From Firmicutes bacterium UBA2530 (GTDB taxonomy: Bacteria; Bacillota; Clostridia; Tissierellales; Sedimentibacteraceae): a stretch of 36,483 nt of DNA. Positions 23,207 through 32,198 of the stretch are shown piece after piece. The stretch is from positions 206,529 to 243,011 of the forward strand of contig DDNC01000018.1 of the NCBI GenBank assembly GCA_002340985.1, in the 5' to 3' direction. The number at the start of each line of letters is the position of its first letter. Position 1 is the stretch's first letter. Below the pieces are notes generated by a model, which was given only the letters and a program-made list of their open reading frames with translations, was not told the DNA's origin and made no database searches. The translations under genes and the position numbers were made by a program.

Positions 23207-25261
23207 ATGAGCAAAGAAATCAAGAAAAAATTTATTACCGGAGATATATTGAGAGATTCCGTCAGAGGAGCCTTCGTAAAACTGAATCCAAGATATATGA
23301 TAAAAAATCCTGTCATGTTTGTTGTGGAAACCGGTTTTTTCATAACGCTGCTCCTCAGCTTTTCGCCCGGATTGTTTGGCGATGAAGGAACAAATCTTCG
23401 AATTTACAACGTAATGGTAGCCGCTATTCTCTTTATAACGCTATTGTTCGCAAATTTTGCGGAAGCAGTGGCCGAAGGACGTGGCAAAGCGCAGGCTGAG
23501 AGTCTCAAAAAAACTCAGACTGACATGAAGGCGCGCATAATAAATGAAGGCGGGACAGAAACCATCATAAGTGCAAGTGCTCTGAAAAAGGGGGATGTTG
23601 TCCTCGTCAAGTCCGGTGAAATCATCCCTAACGACGGCGAAGTAATTGAAGGAATAGCCTCTGTGGATGAGTCTGCAATCACCGGGGAATCTGCACCTGT
23701 AGTGAAAGAGAGTGGCGGTGACTTCGCATCAGTTACAGGAGGAACAACAGTAGTGAGTGACTGGCTTAAAATCAGCATTACATCAAATCCCGGTGAATCT
23801 TTCCTCGATAAAATGATTTCACTTGTGGAAGGAGCTTCACGCAAAAAGACACCGAATGAAATTGCTCTGAATACATTGCTTGTCAGCTTGACAATTATAT
23901 TTTTGATTGTAATCGTGACTCTTTATCCGATTGCTGTTTACAGTGGTGTGCGCCTGCAGATTTCCACCCTGATTGCTCTGACAGTATGTCTGATTCCAAC
24001 AACCATCGGCGGTCTTCTTTCAGCGATTGGTATTGCCGGAATGGACCGTGTTACACGCTTTAATGTCATTGCAATGTCCGGTAAGGCGGTTGAGGCTTGC
24101 GGCGACGTGGATACTATGATCTTGGACAAAACAGGAACAATTACTTACGGAAACAGGATGGCTTCACAGTTCATTGCGACAGAAAATACAAGTGAGCAGG
24201 AACTTATCCGCAATGCCGTTATCAGCTCTTTGCAAGATGATACTCCGGAAGGCAGGTCAATTGTAGAATTGGGATACAGCCTAAGCGGAAACCGTCAGGA
24301 AATCATACCGGGCACGGAATTTATCAAATTTACTGCACAGGAAAGAATCAGCGGTGTGAATTTGTCGGACGGCACCAAGATTCGCAAGGGTGCGTATGAT
24401 GCCATCTGCAGCTGCGTTCAAGAGCTTGGAGGCAAGATACCGAAGGATCTGGAGGAAAAGGTAAAGGATGTTTCAAAGCTTGGCGGAACTCCGCTTGTAG
24501 TCTGCTCCGGAAGCAGGATTTATGGTGTGATATATCTTAAGGATACAGTCAAGCCCGGGCTTACAGAGCGTTTTGAAAGGCTCAGGTCCATCGGAATCAA
24601 GACTGTCATGTGTACAGGAGACAATCCGCTGACCGCGGCCACTATTGCTCATGAAGCGGGAGTAGACAGCTTTATTGCCGAATGCAAACCGGAAGATAAG
24701 ATCAAAGTCATCAAGGCTGAGCAGAGTGAAGGAAAAGTCGTAGCCATGACCGGAGACGGAACAAATGATGCTCCTGCACTGGCTCAGGCTGATGTCGGAA
24801 TTGCCATGAACAGCGGTACCTCTGCGGCTAAAGAAGCCGCAAATATGGTTGATTTGGACTCTGACCCTACCAAGATATTGGATGTTGTGGAAATCGGAAA
24901 GCAGCTTTTAATCACACGAGGTTCGCTGACTACCTTCAGCATTGCCAATGATGTGGCGAAGTACTTTGCAATTATACCGGCCATGTTTATGGCAGTAATA
25001 CCGCAGATGAAAATGTTGAACATTATGGCGTTATCTACACCATACAGTGCAATACTTTCTGCCCTGATTTTTAATGCGGTTATTATTCCGTGCCTGATAC
25101 CGTTGGCCATGAAAGGAGTTAAATACAAACCGCAGCGATCCGAAAGGATGCTCTCGAACAACATGCTGATTTACGGCTTGGGTGGAATTGCCGCTCCATT
25201 CATCGGTATAAAAGCAATTGATTTAATAATCACCCCGTTATTAGTGGTGATTGGACTATAA
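23207..25261 (+). CDS. kdpB: KdpB, catalytic P-type ATPase subunit
   Basis: This 684-residue P-type ATPase hydrolyses ATP to drive K+ uptake through KdpA. The phosphorylated Asp307 lies in DKTGT, and the actuator loop TGES is at 159-162, whose Ser162 is a known inhibitory phosphorylation site in the Escherichia coli enzyme. The hinge GDGTNDAPALAQADVG and the membrane segments before and after are complete. AGGAGG is 8 bases before the ATG. kdpC starts 25 bases after the stop. Confidence 0.97.
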   Translation: MSKEIKKKFITGDILRDSVRGAFVKLNPRYMIKNPVMFVVETGFFITLLLSFSPGLFGDEGTNLRIYNVMVAAILFITLLFANFAEAVAEGRGKAQAESLKKTQTDMKARIINEGGTETIISASALKKGDVVLVKSGEIIPNDGEVIEGIASVDESAITGESAPVVKESGGDFASVTGGTTVVSDWLKISITSNPGESFLDKMISLVEGASRKKTPNEIALNTLLVSLTIIFLIVIVTLYPIAVYSGVRLQISTLIALTVCLIPTTIGGLLSAIGIAGMDRVTRFNVIAMSGKAVEACGDVDTMILDKTGTITYGNRMASQFIATENTSEQELIRNAVISSLQDDTPEGRSIVELGYSLSGNRQEIIPGTEFIKFTAQERISGVNLSDGTKIRKGAYDAICSCVQELGGKIPKDLEEKVKDVSKLGGTPLVVCSGSRIYGVIYLKDTVKPGLTERFERLRSIGIKTVMCTGDNPLTAATIAHEAGVDSFIAECKPEDKIKVIKAEQSEGKVVAMTGDGTNDAPALAQADVGIAMNSGTSAAKEAANMVDLDSDPTKILDVVEIGKQLLITRGSLTTFSIANDVAKYFAIIPAMFMAVIPQMKMLNIMALSTPYSAILSALIFNAVIIPCLIPLAMKGVKYKPQRSERMLSNNMLIYGLGGIAAPFIGIKAIDLIITPLLVVIGL

Positions 25262-25286
25262 ACAGTAACTTCCGGGAGGTATTAAT

Positions 25287-25922
25287 ATGAAATTTTTTTT
25301 TGAATATATTAAAAAACCATTTTTAGTGACGCTGCTCCTTACATTAATGTGTGGGCTGGCTTATCCTTTACTGCTGACGGGAATAAGTCAAATTGTTTTT
25401 CCCATTCAGTCCAATGGGAGTTTAATAAAGATAGATGGTAAGGCAGTAGGCTCAGAGCTTGTAGGCCAGAATTTTACGGATGTGCGTTTCATGAAATGCC
25501 GTCCGTCTGCGGTAAACTATAACACATATACACAGGAGGAAAAAGAAAACGGAAGCTATTCGGGAATTGGTTCAGGTTCGGATAACTATGCTGCAACAAA
25601 TCCTGATTTGCTGAAACGTGTGGAAAAAGATATTGAAAGTTTTTTGGATGCAAATCCTTCCGTTAAAAAAGAGGATATTCCGACCGACTTATTGACTGCT
25701 TCAGGTTCGGGTCTTGATCCTCATATAAGCCCTAAGTCCGCTGAGATACAAGTTCCGGCGCTGGCGGAAGCAACAGGGTTATCAGAAGATACCATTAATG
25801 AAATTATAAAAGACAATACACAAGGCAAATTTCTGGGTATCTTCGGAGAAGAAACAGTCAATGTATTAAAAGTCAATCTGCAGATAGCGAAGAAAATCGG
25901 GATTATTTCATCCGAAGGTTAA
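25287..25922 (+). CDS. kdpC: KdpC, K+ ATPase accessory subunit
   Basis: This 211-residue subunit has one N-terminal membrane helix (about residues 12-36) and an outer domain with GSELVGQNFTD, the conserved RPSAVNY and GSGLDPHISP, and a C-terminal LGIFGEETVNVLKVNL. KdpC is thought to help ATP binding by KdpB. GGGAGG precedes the ATG. The stop lies only 9 bases from the end of the convergent ABC exporter operon and no clear terminator separates them. Confidence 0.96.
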   Translation: MKFFFEYIKKPFLVTLLLTLMCGLAYPLLLTGISQIVFPIQSNGSLIKIDGKAVGSELVGQNFTDVRFMKCRPSAVNYNTYTQEEKENGSYSGIGSGSDNYAATNPDLLKRVEKDIESFLDANPSVKKEDIPTDLLTASGSGLDPHISPKSAEIQVPALAEATGLSEDTINEIIKDNTQGKFLGIFGEETVNVLKVNLQIAKKIGIISSEG

Positions 25923-25931
25923 GGCTGACAG

Positions 25932-27668
25932 CTACGCTCCCAGCTTCCAGCCGATGGATTTTTCACGCATTTTTACAAAATCGGAATAAATACCGCCGGC
26001 TTTCATTAATTCCTGATGCGTTCCTCTCTGAATTATTTTACCCTGCTCCAGTACCAGTATCTGATCGGCGCTCTGCACCGTCTTGAGCCTGTGGGCAATC
26101 ATAATGATGGTCTTGCCTCGGGTGAGCTGTGCAATGGCGTCCTGCAGCAGGGATTCATTTTCAGGGTCAACGTTGGCGGTTGCTTCGTCCAAAATAATTA
26201 TAGGAGCATCCTTGAGCAAAGCCCGGGCAATGGAAATACGCTGTTTTTCTCCTCCCGAAATGGTTGCGCCGCCCTCGCCGATTACAGTATTGTATCCATT
26301 CGGCAGAGCACTGATAAATTCATGGCAGCAAGCCTTTTTAGCCGCTTCCTCCACCTCTTCCATGGTGGCGCACGGCTTGCCGAATTTTATGTTGTTGGCA
26401 ATGGTGTCATTAAAGAGATATACATTTTGAAATACCATGCTGAAGTTTGCAAGCAGGCTGTCAAGCGTGTAATCACGCACATCCGTATTTCCGAGGGTGA
26501 TTTTGCCGCTGTTTACATCCCAGAATCGCGCCATGAGGCTTGTGAGGGTTGTCTTGCCTCCGCCTGATGGACCAACAATGGCAGTGGTGGTACCCTCGGG
26601 AATTTCAAAGGAAATATCGTCTATTACCTTTTTGTTTTCATAACGGAAGGTTACATTCTCTCCCTTTATGGTGTATGACTCAGGCTTGATTGCTTTACCG
26701 TCTATATCCATTACCGGAGTTTCAAACACCTTGTTTATTTTATCCATTGAGAGGTCCAGGACCCTCAGCAGTGCGCTGTAATTGCCCGCGGATTCCAGCT
26801 GCGCATACACCATAAATGATGAAATAACAAGCAGCAGGCAGTTTATGAGCTCCATTGCTCCATTAATATAAAGCGTTATGGAAAGAAAAATCATTGCAAT
26901 GCCGAAAAGCTTAAGAACTATACTTTGAAGACACATGTACGGTATAAATGTCTTTTCCAGACCTATATTTATTTCCTCGTTTTCCCTGATGGCGTTATCC
27001 ACCGTCTTGCTTGCCTCCTTGTCAAGGTTGTAGGAGCGCACAACTCCTATGCCCTGCACATACTCCAGAACAGATGACACCAGCCGTGTATCGGATTCGG
27101 TTTTCAGGGGAGAAACCTTGTGGGATTTTTTCTGCATGAGGGCATTGATTCCGAAGAACGCGGCAATTCCGGCCATGAGCAGCAGCCCTATGCGCCAGTC
27201 GTAGAATAAAATTGCAAGAGTGAATACGGCGGTGGTGAGAATTCCCTGAGTGGTAAGCATAATCACCCTTGTGGCAATATCCTGCAGGTTTTCGGCAGTG
27301 TTGGTTGTAATCGAGGTAATGTCACCGATGCTGTTGTCGTTGAAATACCCCATGGGCATGTATTTCAGGCGCTCGCCTATTTCCACACGCTTGTTGGTGG
27401 CAACCGTATAGCCACCGACAGTTTGCTTCATGGTATAGCTGCGTCGGGTAATAGTACAGCCCGCAATGCTTACGAGCATGACTCCAAGTGAAGCCCAAAC
27501 AGTCTGCATGCTGACATTGCCGCTTATGAGAGCCTCAAGCACGATGGCGATTGCCGGAATACGCAGCGCCTCAAACAGTGCGTGCACCAGTGAAAGCCCC
27601 AGAGACTGATAAAACAGTCGGCTCTGCTCACCGCTGAATTGAAAGAATTTTTTAAATATGCCAATCAT
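25932..27668 (-). CDS. ABC exporter half-transporter (TMD-NBD), second subunit
   Basis: This 578-residue half-transporter has about six membrane helices (residues 20-290) and a nucleotide-binding domain with Walker A GPSGGGKTTL, Q-loop FQNVYLF, signature ISGGEKQR, Walker B IIILDEATA and an H-loop AHRL. Its ATG overlaps the stop of the first subunit by 4 bases, so the two form a translationally coupled heterodimer. The general form recalls the YbtPQ/IrtAB-like and multidrug exporter groups; direction and cargo are not evident. The gene is notably richer in G+C than kdp or uvsE. Confidence 0.9.
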   Translation of the reverse strand: MIGIFKKFFQFSGEQSRLFYQSLGLSLVHALFEALRIPAIAIVLEALISGNVSMQTVWASLGVMLVSIAGCTITRRSYTMKQTVGGYTVATNKRVEIGERLKYMPMGYFNDNSIGDITSITTNTAENLQDIATRVIMLTTQGILTTAVFTLAILFYDWRIGLLLMAGIAAFFGINALMQKKSHKVSPLKTESDTRLVSSVLEYVQGIGVVRSYNLDKEASKTVDNAIRENEEINIGLEKTFIPYMCLQSIVLKLFGIAMIFLSITLYINGAMELINCLLLVISSFMVYAQLESAGNYSALLRVLDLSMDKINKVFETPVMDIDGKAIKPESYTIKGENVTFRYENKKVIDDISFEIPEGTTTAIVGPSGGGKTTLTSLMARFWDVNSGKITLGNTDVRDYTLDSLLANFSMVFQNVYLFNDTIANNIKFGKPCATMEEVEEAAKKACCHEFISALPNGYNTVIGEGGATISGGEKQRISIARALLKDAPIIILDEATANVDPENESLLQDAIAQLTRGKTIIMIAHRLKTVQSADQILVLEQGKIIQRGTHQELMKAGGIYSDFVKMREKSIGWKLGA

Positions 27669-29440
27669 ACAAGCACCTCCTGAGCTTTTGTCGTCATTGT
27701 AGCTATGCTGTCCTTAGCGGATTTGTGAGCATCCCACATGTTTTTATAAAGCGTCGAGGACTCCAACAGCCGGCTGTGTGTTCCCTGTGCCGCCACCCGT
27801 CCGTTTTCTATTACAACAATATTATCGGAATCGGTAATGGTAGAAAGGCGATGAGCAATAACTATAAGAGTCTTGCCCTCCACAAGCTTTGATACCGCTG
27901 TCTGTATAACAGCTTCATTTTCCGGGTCCGTGTAGGCTGTTGCCTCATCAAGAATTATAATCGGTGCATCCTTGAGCATGGCGCGGGCAATGGTTATACG
28001 CTGGCGCTCGCCTCCGGAGAGGTGGCCGCCCGCACCTCCTGCGCATGTTTCGTATCCGCCCTCAAGCTGCATGATAAAGTCGTGGCATCCGCTTTGACGG
28101 GCTGCCTGCTCCACCTCTTCATCACTTGCGGAGGGCATGCCCATACGGATATTTTCACGTATGCTTTCATCAAACAGGTAATTGTCCTGAGCAACGTATG
28201 CCACCATGCTGTTCAGCTGAGAAAGAGGTATGTCCTGCACGTTTGTTCCGCCTATGCTTATGCTGCCGCTGCCTGCGTCCCACAAGGATGCAATAAGCTT
28301 TGCAATGGTGGATTTTCCTCCGCCTGAAGGCCCGACCAGCGCAGTTACACTGCCTGCGGGGATTTTGAGATTGATTCCGTTCAGCACGGTTTTTTCATGG
28401 TAAGCAAAGCTCACATTTTCAAGGCTGATATCATAGCCGTCCACTTTTGCCAAAGCAGCGGGGCGTTTAAGGTCAGGCTGTGCAAGCACGCTTGTTACCT
28501 CGCTTACAATTGTATGAACCTTGCCTATGTCATCAGTATAGCTCATGGTAGTTATGAGCGGTCCCATAACTCCCAGGGACAGAATAATAGATACAAGGAA
28601 TGTATCCACCGGCAGGCTTCCGCTCATGTAAAGCATTGTTCCTATGGGCAGCACGCTTACCAGCACCGCAGGAAATACAGACATGGCCGTAGAGAAAAAC
28701 GGAAGTGTGGAGCGCATCCAGTCTATGGCGGAAGCGGCAGCCTCCCTCGCGGCAGTTGTGAATTTCTCATAGGAGGAGGCTGACTGGTTGAATGCCTTTA
28801 TGACCTCGATACCTCCTATGTATTCCACGGCAATATCATTAAGGCGCTTATTTTTATCGACATAGTTGGCAAAACGCTTTTCATAGCTTCCCATCATGCC
28901 CATGTAGCATATTATGCCCAATGGCAGCGGTACAAGAGCCGCCAGCGCCATGCGCCAGTCCAGTGCAAAAAGATATGCCATGGTGGCAGCGGATACCAGT
29001 ATATTGCCTCCCATTTCCGGTACAACGTGTGCAAGAGTAGGCTCTATGCTGTCCACACGCTCCACCAGTATATTTTTCAGCCTTCCCGACGGTGTGTCCA
29101 GCAGGTAGCCCATGGGAAGACGGGTGAGCTTTTTCGTCAGCTTCAGGCGAACCTCTGATATTACTGCAAATGTAGATTTATGAGACAGAGTGGTAGAAAT
29201 TCCATGGAACAGATAACGCAGCACCCAAAAGCCTGCGGCGGCAGCGCAGTAAAGCCCGTAAAAGCCTGTGGCTGTCTCTCCCCTCAGCAGTGCAAGCACA
29301 ATTTGCGCCACGCAGAAGTAAGGTACCATTCCGCATGCCACACCTAAGGTAGCAAATATGAGCGAGGCAATATATCCTCCCTTGTGAGGGGAGGCGAATT
29401 CCCACAGCCACGATACTGTTCCCCTTGAATCTTGATTCAT
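27665..29440 (-). CDS. ABC exporter half-transporter (TMD-NBD), first subunit
   Basis: This 591-residue half-transporter begins MNQDSRGTVSWLWEF, with membrane helices to about residue 310, then Walker A GPSGGGKSTI, Q-loop AQDNYLF, signature LSGGERQR, Walker B IIILDEATA and AHRL. Both NBDs of the pair retain the catalytic Glu after Walker B, so two active sites are expected. AGGAGG is 6 bases before the ATG. A TetR-type regulator gene lies just upstream on the same strand, with a perfect palindrome in the gap, so drug- or metabolite-induced expression is likely. Confidence 0.9.
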   Translation of the reverse strand: MNQDSRGTVSWLWEFASPHKGGYIASLIFATLGVACGMVPYFCVAQIVLALLRGETATGFYGLYCAAAAGFWVLRYLFHGISTTLSHKSTFAVISEVRLKLTKKLTRLPMGYLLDTPSGRLKNILVERVDSIEPTLAHVVPEMGGNILVSAATMAYLFALDWRMALAALVPLPLGIICYMGMMGSYEKRFANYVDKNKRLNDIAVEYIGGIEVIKAFNQSASSYEKFTTAAREAAASAIDWMRSTLPFFSTAMSVFPAVLVSVLPIGTMLYMSGSLPVDTFLVSIILSLGVMGPLITTMSYTDDIGKVHTIVSEVTSVLAQPDLKRPAALAKVDGYDISLENVSFAYHEKTVLNGINLKIPAGSVTALVGPSGGGKSTIAKLIASLWDAGSGSISIGGTNVQDIPLSQLNSMVAYVAQDNYLFDESIRENIRMGMPSASDEEVEQAARQSGCHDFIMQLEGGYETCAGGAGGHLSGGERQRITIARAMLKDAPIIILDEATAYTDPENEAVIQTAVSKLVEGKTLIVIAHRLSTITDSDNIVVIENGRVAAQGTHSRLLESSTLYKNMWDAHKSAKDSIATMTTKAQEVLV

Positions 29441-29465
29441 TTTGTTTCCTCCTAATAATGTATTT

Positions 29466-29483
29466 AGTTAGCAAATGCTAACT
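29466..29483. promoter_or_regulatory. Palindromic operator candidate before the ABC exporter genes
   Basis: AGTTAGCA and TGCTAACT form a perfect inverted repeat around AA, between the tetR-like stop and the exporter start (25 bases upstream of it). A repressor operator is likely, but the sequence differs from the palindrome before the tetR-like gene, so a different protein may bind here. Confidence 0.5.
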
Positions 29484-29503
29484 TGCGGTTAAAAAATTTA
29501 GGA

Positions 29504-30118
29504 CTATTTCAGCCCTAAAATGGTATCCCAGCCGGCACTGTAAAATTTATTTAAAGTTCGAATGTACTCCAGCGCCTGCTCTCTAGGCATATCATGTGCC
29601 ACGGTTTCAAATATGCCGTAATAAAAGGCACCTGAAAGAATATGGTTCATATCATTATCGATAAACGGTATGTCGTGTCCCAAGCTGCGCATGGCGTCTA
29701 TAAACCGCCGCGTGTGTTCTATTTCGATTTCAAGCAGGCTGTCGATATAGTGCTCGTATTCGGTTCCGGCAGAGTGGCATACCACTAATTTGAATGCGTC
29801 AAAGTGGAGGTATACATAGTTTATAAATTCCTCCAGAGCGTTGCTTGTATAGCCGCGCATCTGCGTTTCCTTATATTCCGCAGGAAACGCATCAAATTCA
29901 CGCTGCACCGACAAATACCACTCCCGCAGGCAACCGGCAGGTTCCGAAACAAGCGCACCAAACAAGGCGGCCTTGTCAGGATAATATCCATATATGGCTC
30001 CCGTGGTAACCCCCGCCTTCTGAGCAATGCTGCGCAGCGAAGCATTCTTATATCCCTTCTCCAAAAACTCAGCCTTACCCGCATCTAAAATCCGCATTTG
30101 TGTAGACTCATCAACCAT
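29504..30118 (-). CDS. TetR-family transcriptional regulator
   Basis: This 204-residue regulator has the TetR N-terminal helix-turn-helix (about residues 8-55: ILDAGKAEFLEKGYKNASL, then AGVTTGAIYGYYPDKAALF) and a variable all-helical ligand domain. TetR proteins release DNA on ligand binding and often control adjacent efflux genes. The ABC exporter pair follows on the same strand after 63 bases. AAAGGAG precedes the ATG by 8 bases. A 28-bp palindrome lies 20 bases upstream of the start, fitting autoregulation. Confidence 0.92.
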   Translation of the reverse strand: MVDESTQMRILDAGKAEFLEKGYKNASLRSIAQKAGVTTGAIYGYYPDKAALFGALVSEPAGCLREWYLSVQREFDAFPAEYKETQMRGYTSNALEEFINYVYLHFDAFKLVVCHSAGTEYEHYIDSLLEIEIEHTRRFIDAMRSLGHDIPFIDNDMNHILSGAFYYGIFETVAHDMPREQALEYIRTLNKFYSAGWDTILGLK

Positions 30119-30437
30119 TATGACGCTCCTTTATGAAATATAACAGCGTTATATAACGGTGTTATATCATGGAGAGAGGTAGTTTGTCAAGAGTGTTTTG
30201 AATTTTAAAATCAAAAAAATAACAAACAAATGGAATCATTATCTTTATGCGTAATAATATAATTTATAGCAAAAAAATTATATTTACTGTATAATAAAGT
30301 AAATGAACTATGAATTTTGTTGAAGAAAAGGCGTTTTTTGCTCTTTATAAGGAATTGGGATTATATTTTAAGGTCAGGCTTTCGTATTAAAAATAATTAT
30401 TCACGTGCTATAAGATTAGTGTGACAGGCGAGGAAAA
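30119..30437. other. Divergent region between tetR-like gene and sigma-54 activator
   Basis: The left end holds the 30-bp palindrome. The rest is AT-rich. A TATAAT at 30290-30295 is a possible -10 for the activator gene, but no matching -35 is seen, and no -24/-12 promoter is present here. GCGAGGAAAA precedes the activator ATG. Confidence 0.35.
30138..30167. promoter_or_regulatory. Long palindromic operator before the tetR-like gene
   Basis: A near-perfect 30-bp inverted repeat is built from two copies of TATAAC-N2-CG/TGTTATA sharing a central GTTATATAAC. Only the S/S positions break the symmetry. It overlaps the expected promoter of the regulator gene, as an autoregulatory TetR operator would. 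Confidence 0.65.
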
Positions 30438-32198
30438 ATGAAAAAAAATAATCATATAATAACGGATCAAAGTGAAAACATTGTTTTTTTAGGTGATAGT
30501 ACTTTAAAATACTTAAAAAAGGATTTAGCAAGACCCATTGCTTATCAGAGTGGAAGTTTTGAAAAAGGTAATGTTCTGATTTATATTTCCGATTCGGAAA
30601 GGGATTATTCATTTATTGCTAAGGAGTTTAAAATACAAGATAGTGAAATTCATTACGATAAAAGGCTATTGGTTATTTCCGCTATATACAGTGAAGGGAT
30701 AAGGCCGATAATAAAACAGAATTTTAAATATGAAGGAAAAACAGAGAAATTAATAGACACTATCTATGAAAGAAAGTCCATATCGGTAATAAAAAGTGAA
30801 GGGAATATCAGAGTTAAGGTAGATAATCAGACAGTGTTTTTTGATACGGCTGAGAATAAAGAAATTGCGATTCTTGCAGATGATAACGGAATAAAGTATT
30901 TTACGCCCGAAGATTCCGAAGCGGATGGATTTAAGTACATTTTAGAGAAAAAGAGATTTAACGGATACTATGATCAGGAAAAGGTCCAGAATGTGAGTCT
31001 GAAAAAGCTTATCCAGCATAATATGTATGAAGCAATTTCAAATGGCGAGACTTTGACTGACTTTAAAGATACCAGGGTTTTTATTTCCAAAGAATCAATT
31101 AAAATAAAGGGTGTTTTATACAATATAATTTTGTTTGATGAGGAAGAAAGTTTAATCCAAAATATTATCGAGGATAATTTCAGATATAATAAGATATTAT
31201 CTAAAGAATCTGAAAATAAGTATGGCAGCATACAATACAACAGCTTCAGGCTATGGGGAAATGAAGGCAAGTTCAGAGAACTTGAAAAGCTTCTTCAAAA
31301 GGGAAGTGCTACCAATGCAACTATTTTATTAACAGGTGAAAGCGGAACCGGAAAAACATTCCTTGCAAAAGAAATACATAATTGCAGTAAGAGAAAAGAT
31401 AGGTCGTTTGTACACATAAATTGCGCGGCTATAGCTTACAACCTTTTAGAAAGCGAGTTGTTCGGTTATGAGGAAGGTGCATTTACCGGGGCCAAAAAAG
31501 GCGGTAAAGAAGGTCTGTTTGACATGGCATTCGGCGGCACGCTATTTCTGGATGAAATCGGCGAAATACCTCTGACGCTTCAGGGGAAGCTTTTGGAAGT
31601 AATGCAAAGTAAGACTTATTATCGGGTAGGCGGTACAAAAAAACATCAGGCAGATGTAAGATTTATCGCAGCAACAAATAAGAACCTTGCGGAAATGGTA
31701 AAGGAAAAGAGCTTCAGAGAAGATTTATATTATAGAATAAATGTATTTCCGATAGAAATCCCCCCTCTAAGAGAGAGATTAGATTGTATACATGCTATAA
31801 TATCAGACATTTTGCCGGAAATATGCGGAAGGCTTGAGATAGAACCTGTTTTGATAGGATATCAGACCCTGGAGAAAATCAAGGAATATCCATGGCCGGG
31901 GAATATAAGAGAATTGGAGAATGTATTGGAAAAGGCGGCTATATTATGCGATAAAAAAATAATACCTCCCGATGACTTAGTCTTGCCCGAGCATGATAAA
32001 TTTGCATTAAAGCCGACGACTTTAAAGGAATTAAAGGAGAACTGCGAAAAGCAGGCAATACGAAATGCGTTGAATTTATTTCACGGAGATAAATTAAAGG
32101 CGGCTCAATACCTGGATATAGGAAGAACTGCTATTTTTGATAAGATAAAGAAATATGCTATTACAGATGAGGGTACAGAAGAAAATGATTTTAGATAA
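30438..32198 (+). CDS. Sigma-54-dependent transcriptional activator (AAA+ / Fis HTH)
   Basis: This 586-residue protein has an N-terminal region of about 260 residues with no recognised domain, a sigma-54 AAA+ domain (about 275-490) with Walker A GESGTGKT (300-307), the sigma-54-contacting loop GAFTGA (347-352), Walker B GGTLFLDEIGE and the R-finger segment FREDLYYRINVF, then a C-terminal Fis-type helix-turn-helix (about 535-580, AAQYLDIGRTAIFDKI). It uses ATP hydrolysis to open sigma-54 promoters. The only clear -24/-12 site near it precedes the YfcC transporter downstream. Its end overlaps the next gene by 14 bases, so expression of the two is coupled. Confidence 0.93.
   Translation: MKKNNHIITDQSENIVFLGDSTLKYLKKDLARPIAYQSGSFEKGNVLIYISDSERDYSFIAKEFKIQDSEIHYDKRLLVISAIYSEGIRPIIKQNFKYEGKTEKLIDTIYERKSISVIKSEGNIRVKVDNQTVFFDTAENKEIAILADDNGIKYFTPEDSEADGFKYILEKKRFNGYYDQEKVQNVSLKKLIQHNMYEAISNGETLTDFKDTRVFISKESIKIKGVLYNIILFDEEESLIQNIIEDNFRYNKILSKESENKYGSIQYNSFRLWGNEGKFRELEKLLQKGSATNATILLTGESGTGKTFLAKEIHNCSKRKDRSFVHINCAAIAYNLLESELFGYEEGAFTGAKKGGKEGLFDMAFGGTLFLDEIGEIPLTLQGKLLEVMQSKTYYRVGGTKKHQADVRFIAATNKNLAEMVKEKSFREDLYYRINVFPIEIPPLRERLDCIHAIISDILPEICGRLEIEPVLIGYQTLEKIKEYPWPGNIRELENVLEKAAILCDKKIIPPDDLVLPEHDKFALKPTTLKELKENCEKQAIRNALNLFHGDKLKAAQYLDIGRTAIFDKIKKYAITDEGTEENDFR

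Noticed and set aside
25932..29440. Plus-strand ORFs opposite the ABC exporter genes
   Set aside because: They mirror G+C-richer coding DNA on the other strand, have no ribosome sites and no recognisable domains.
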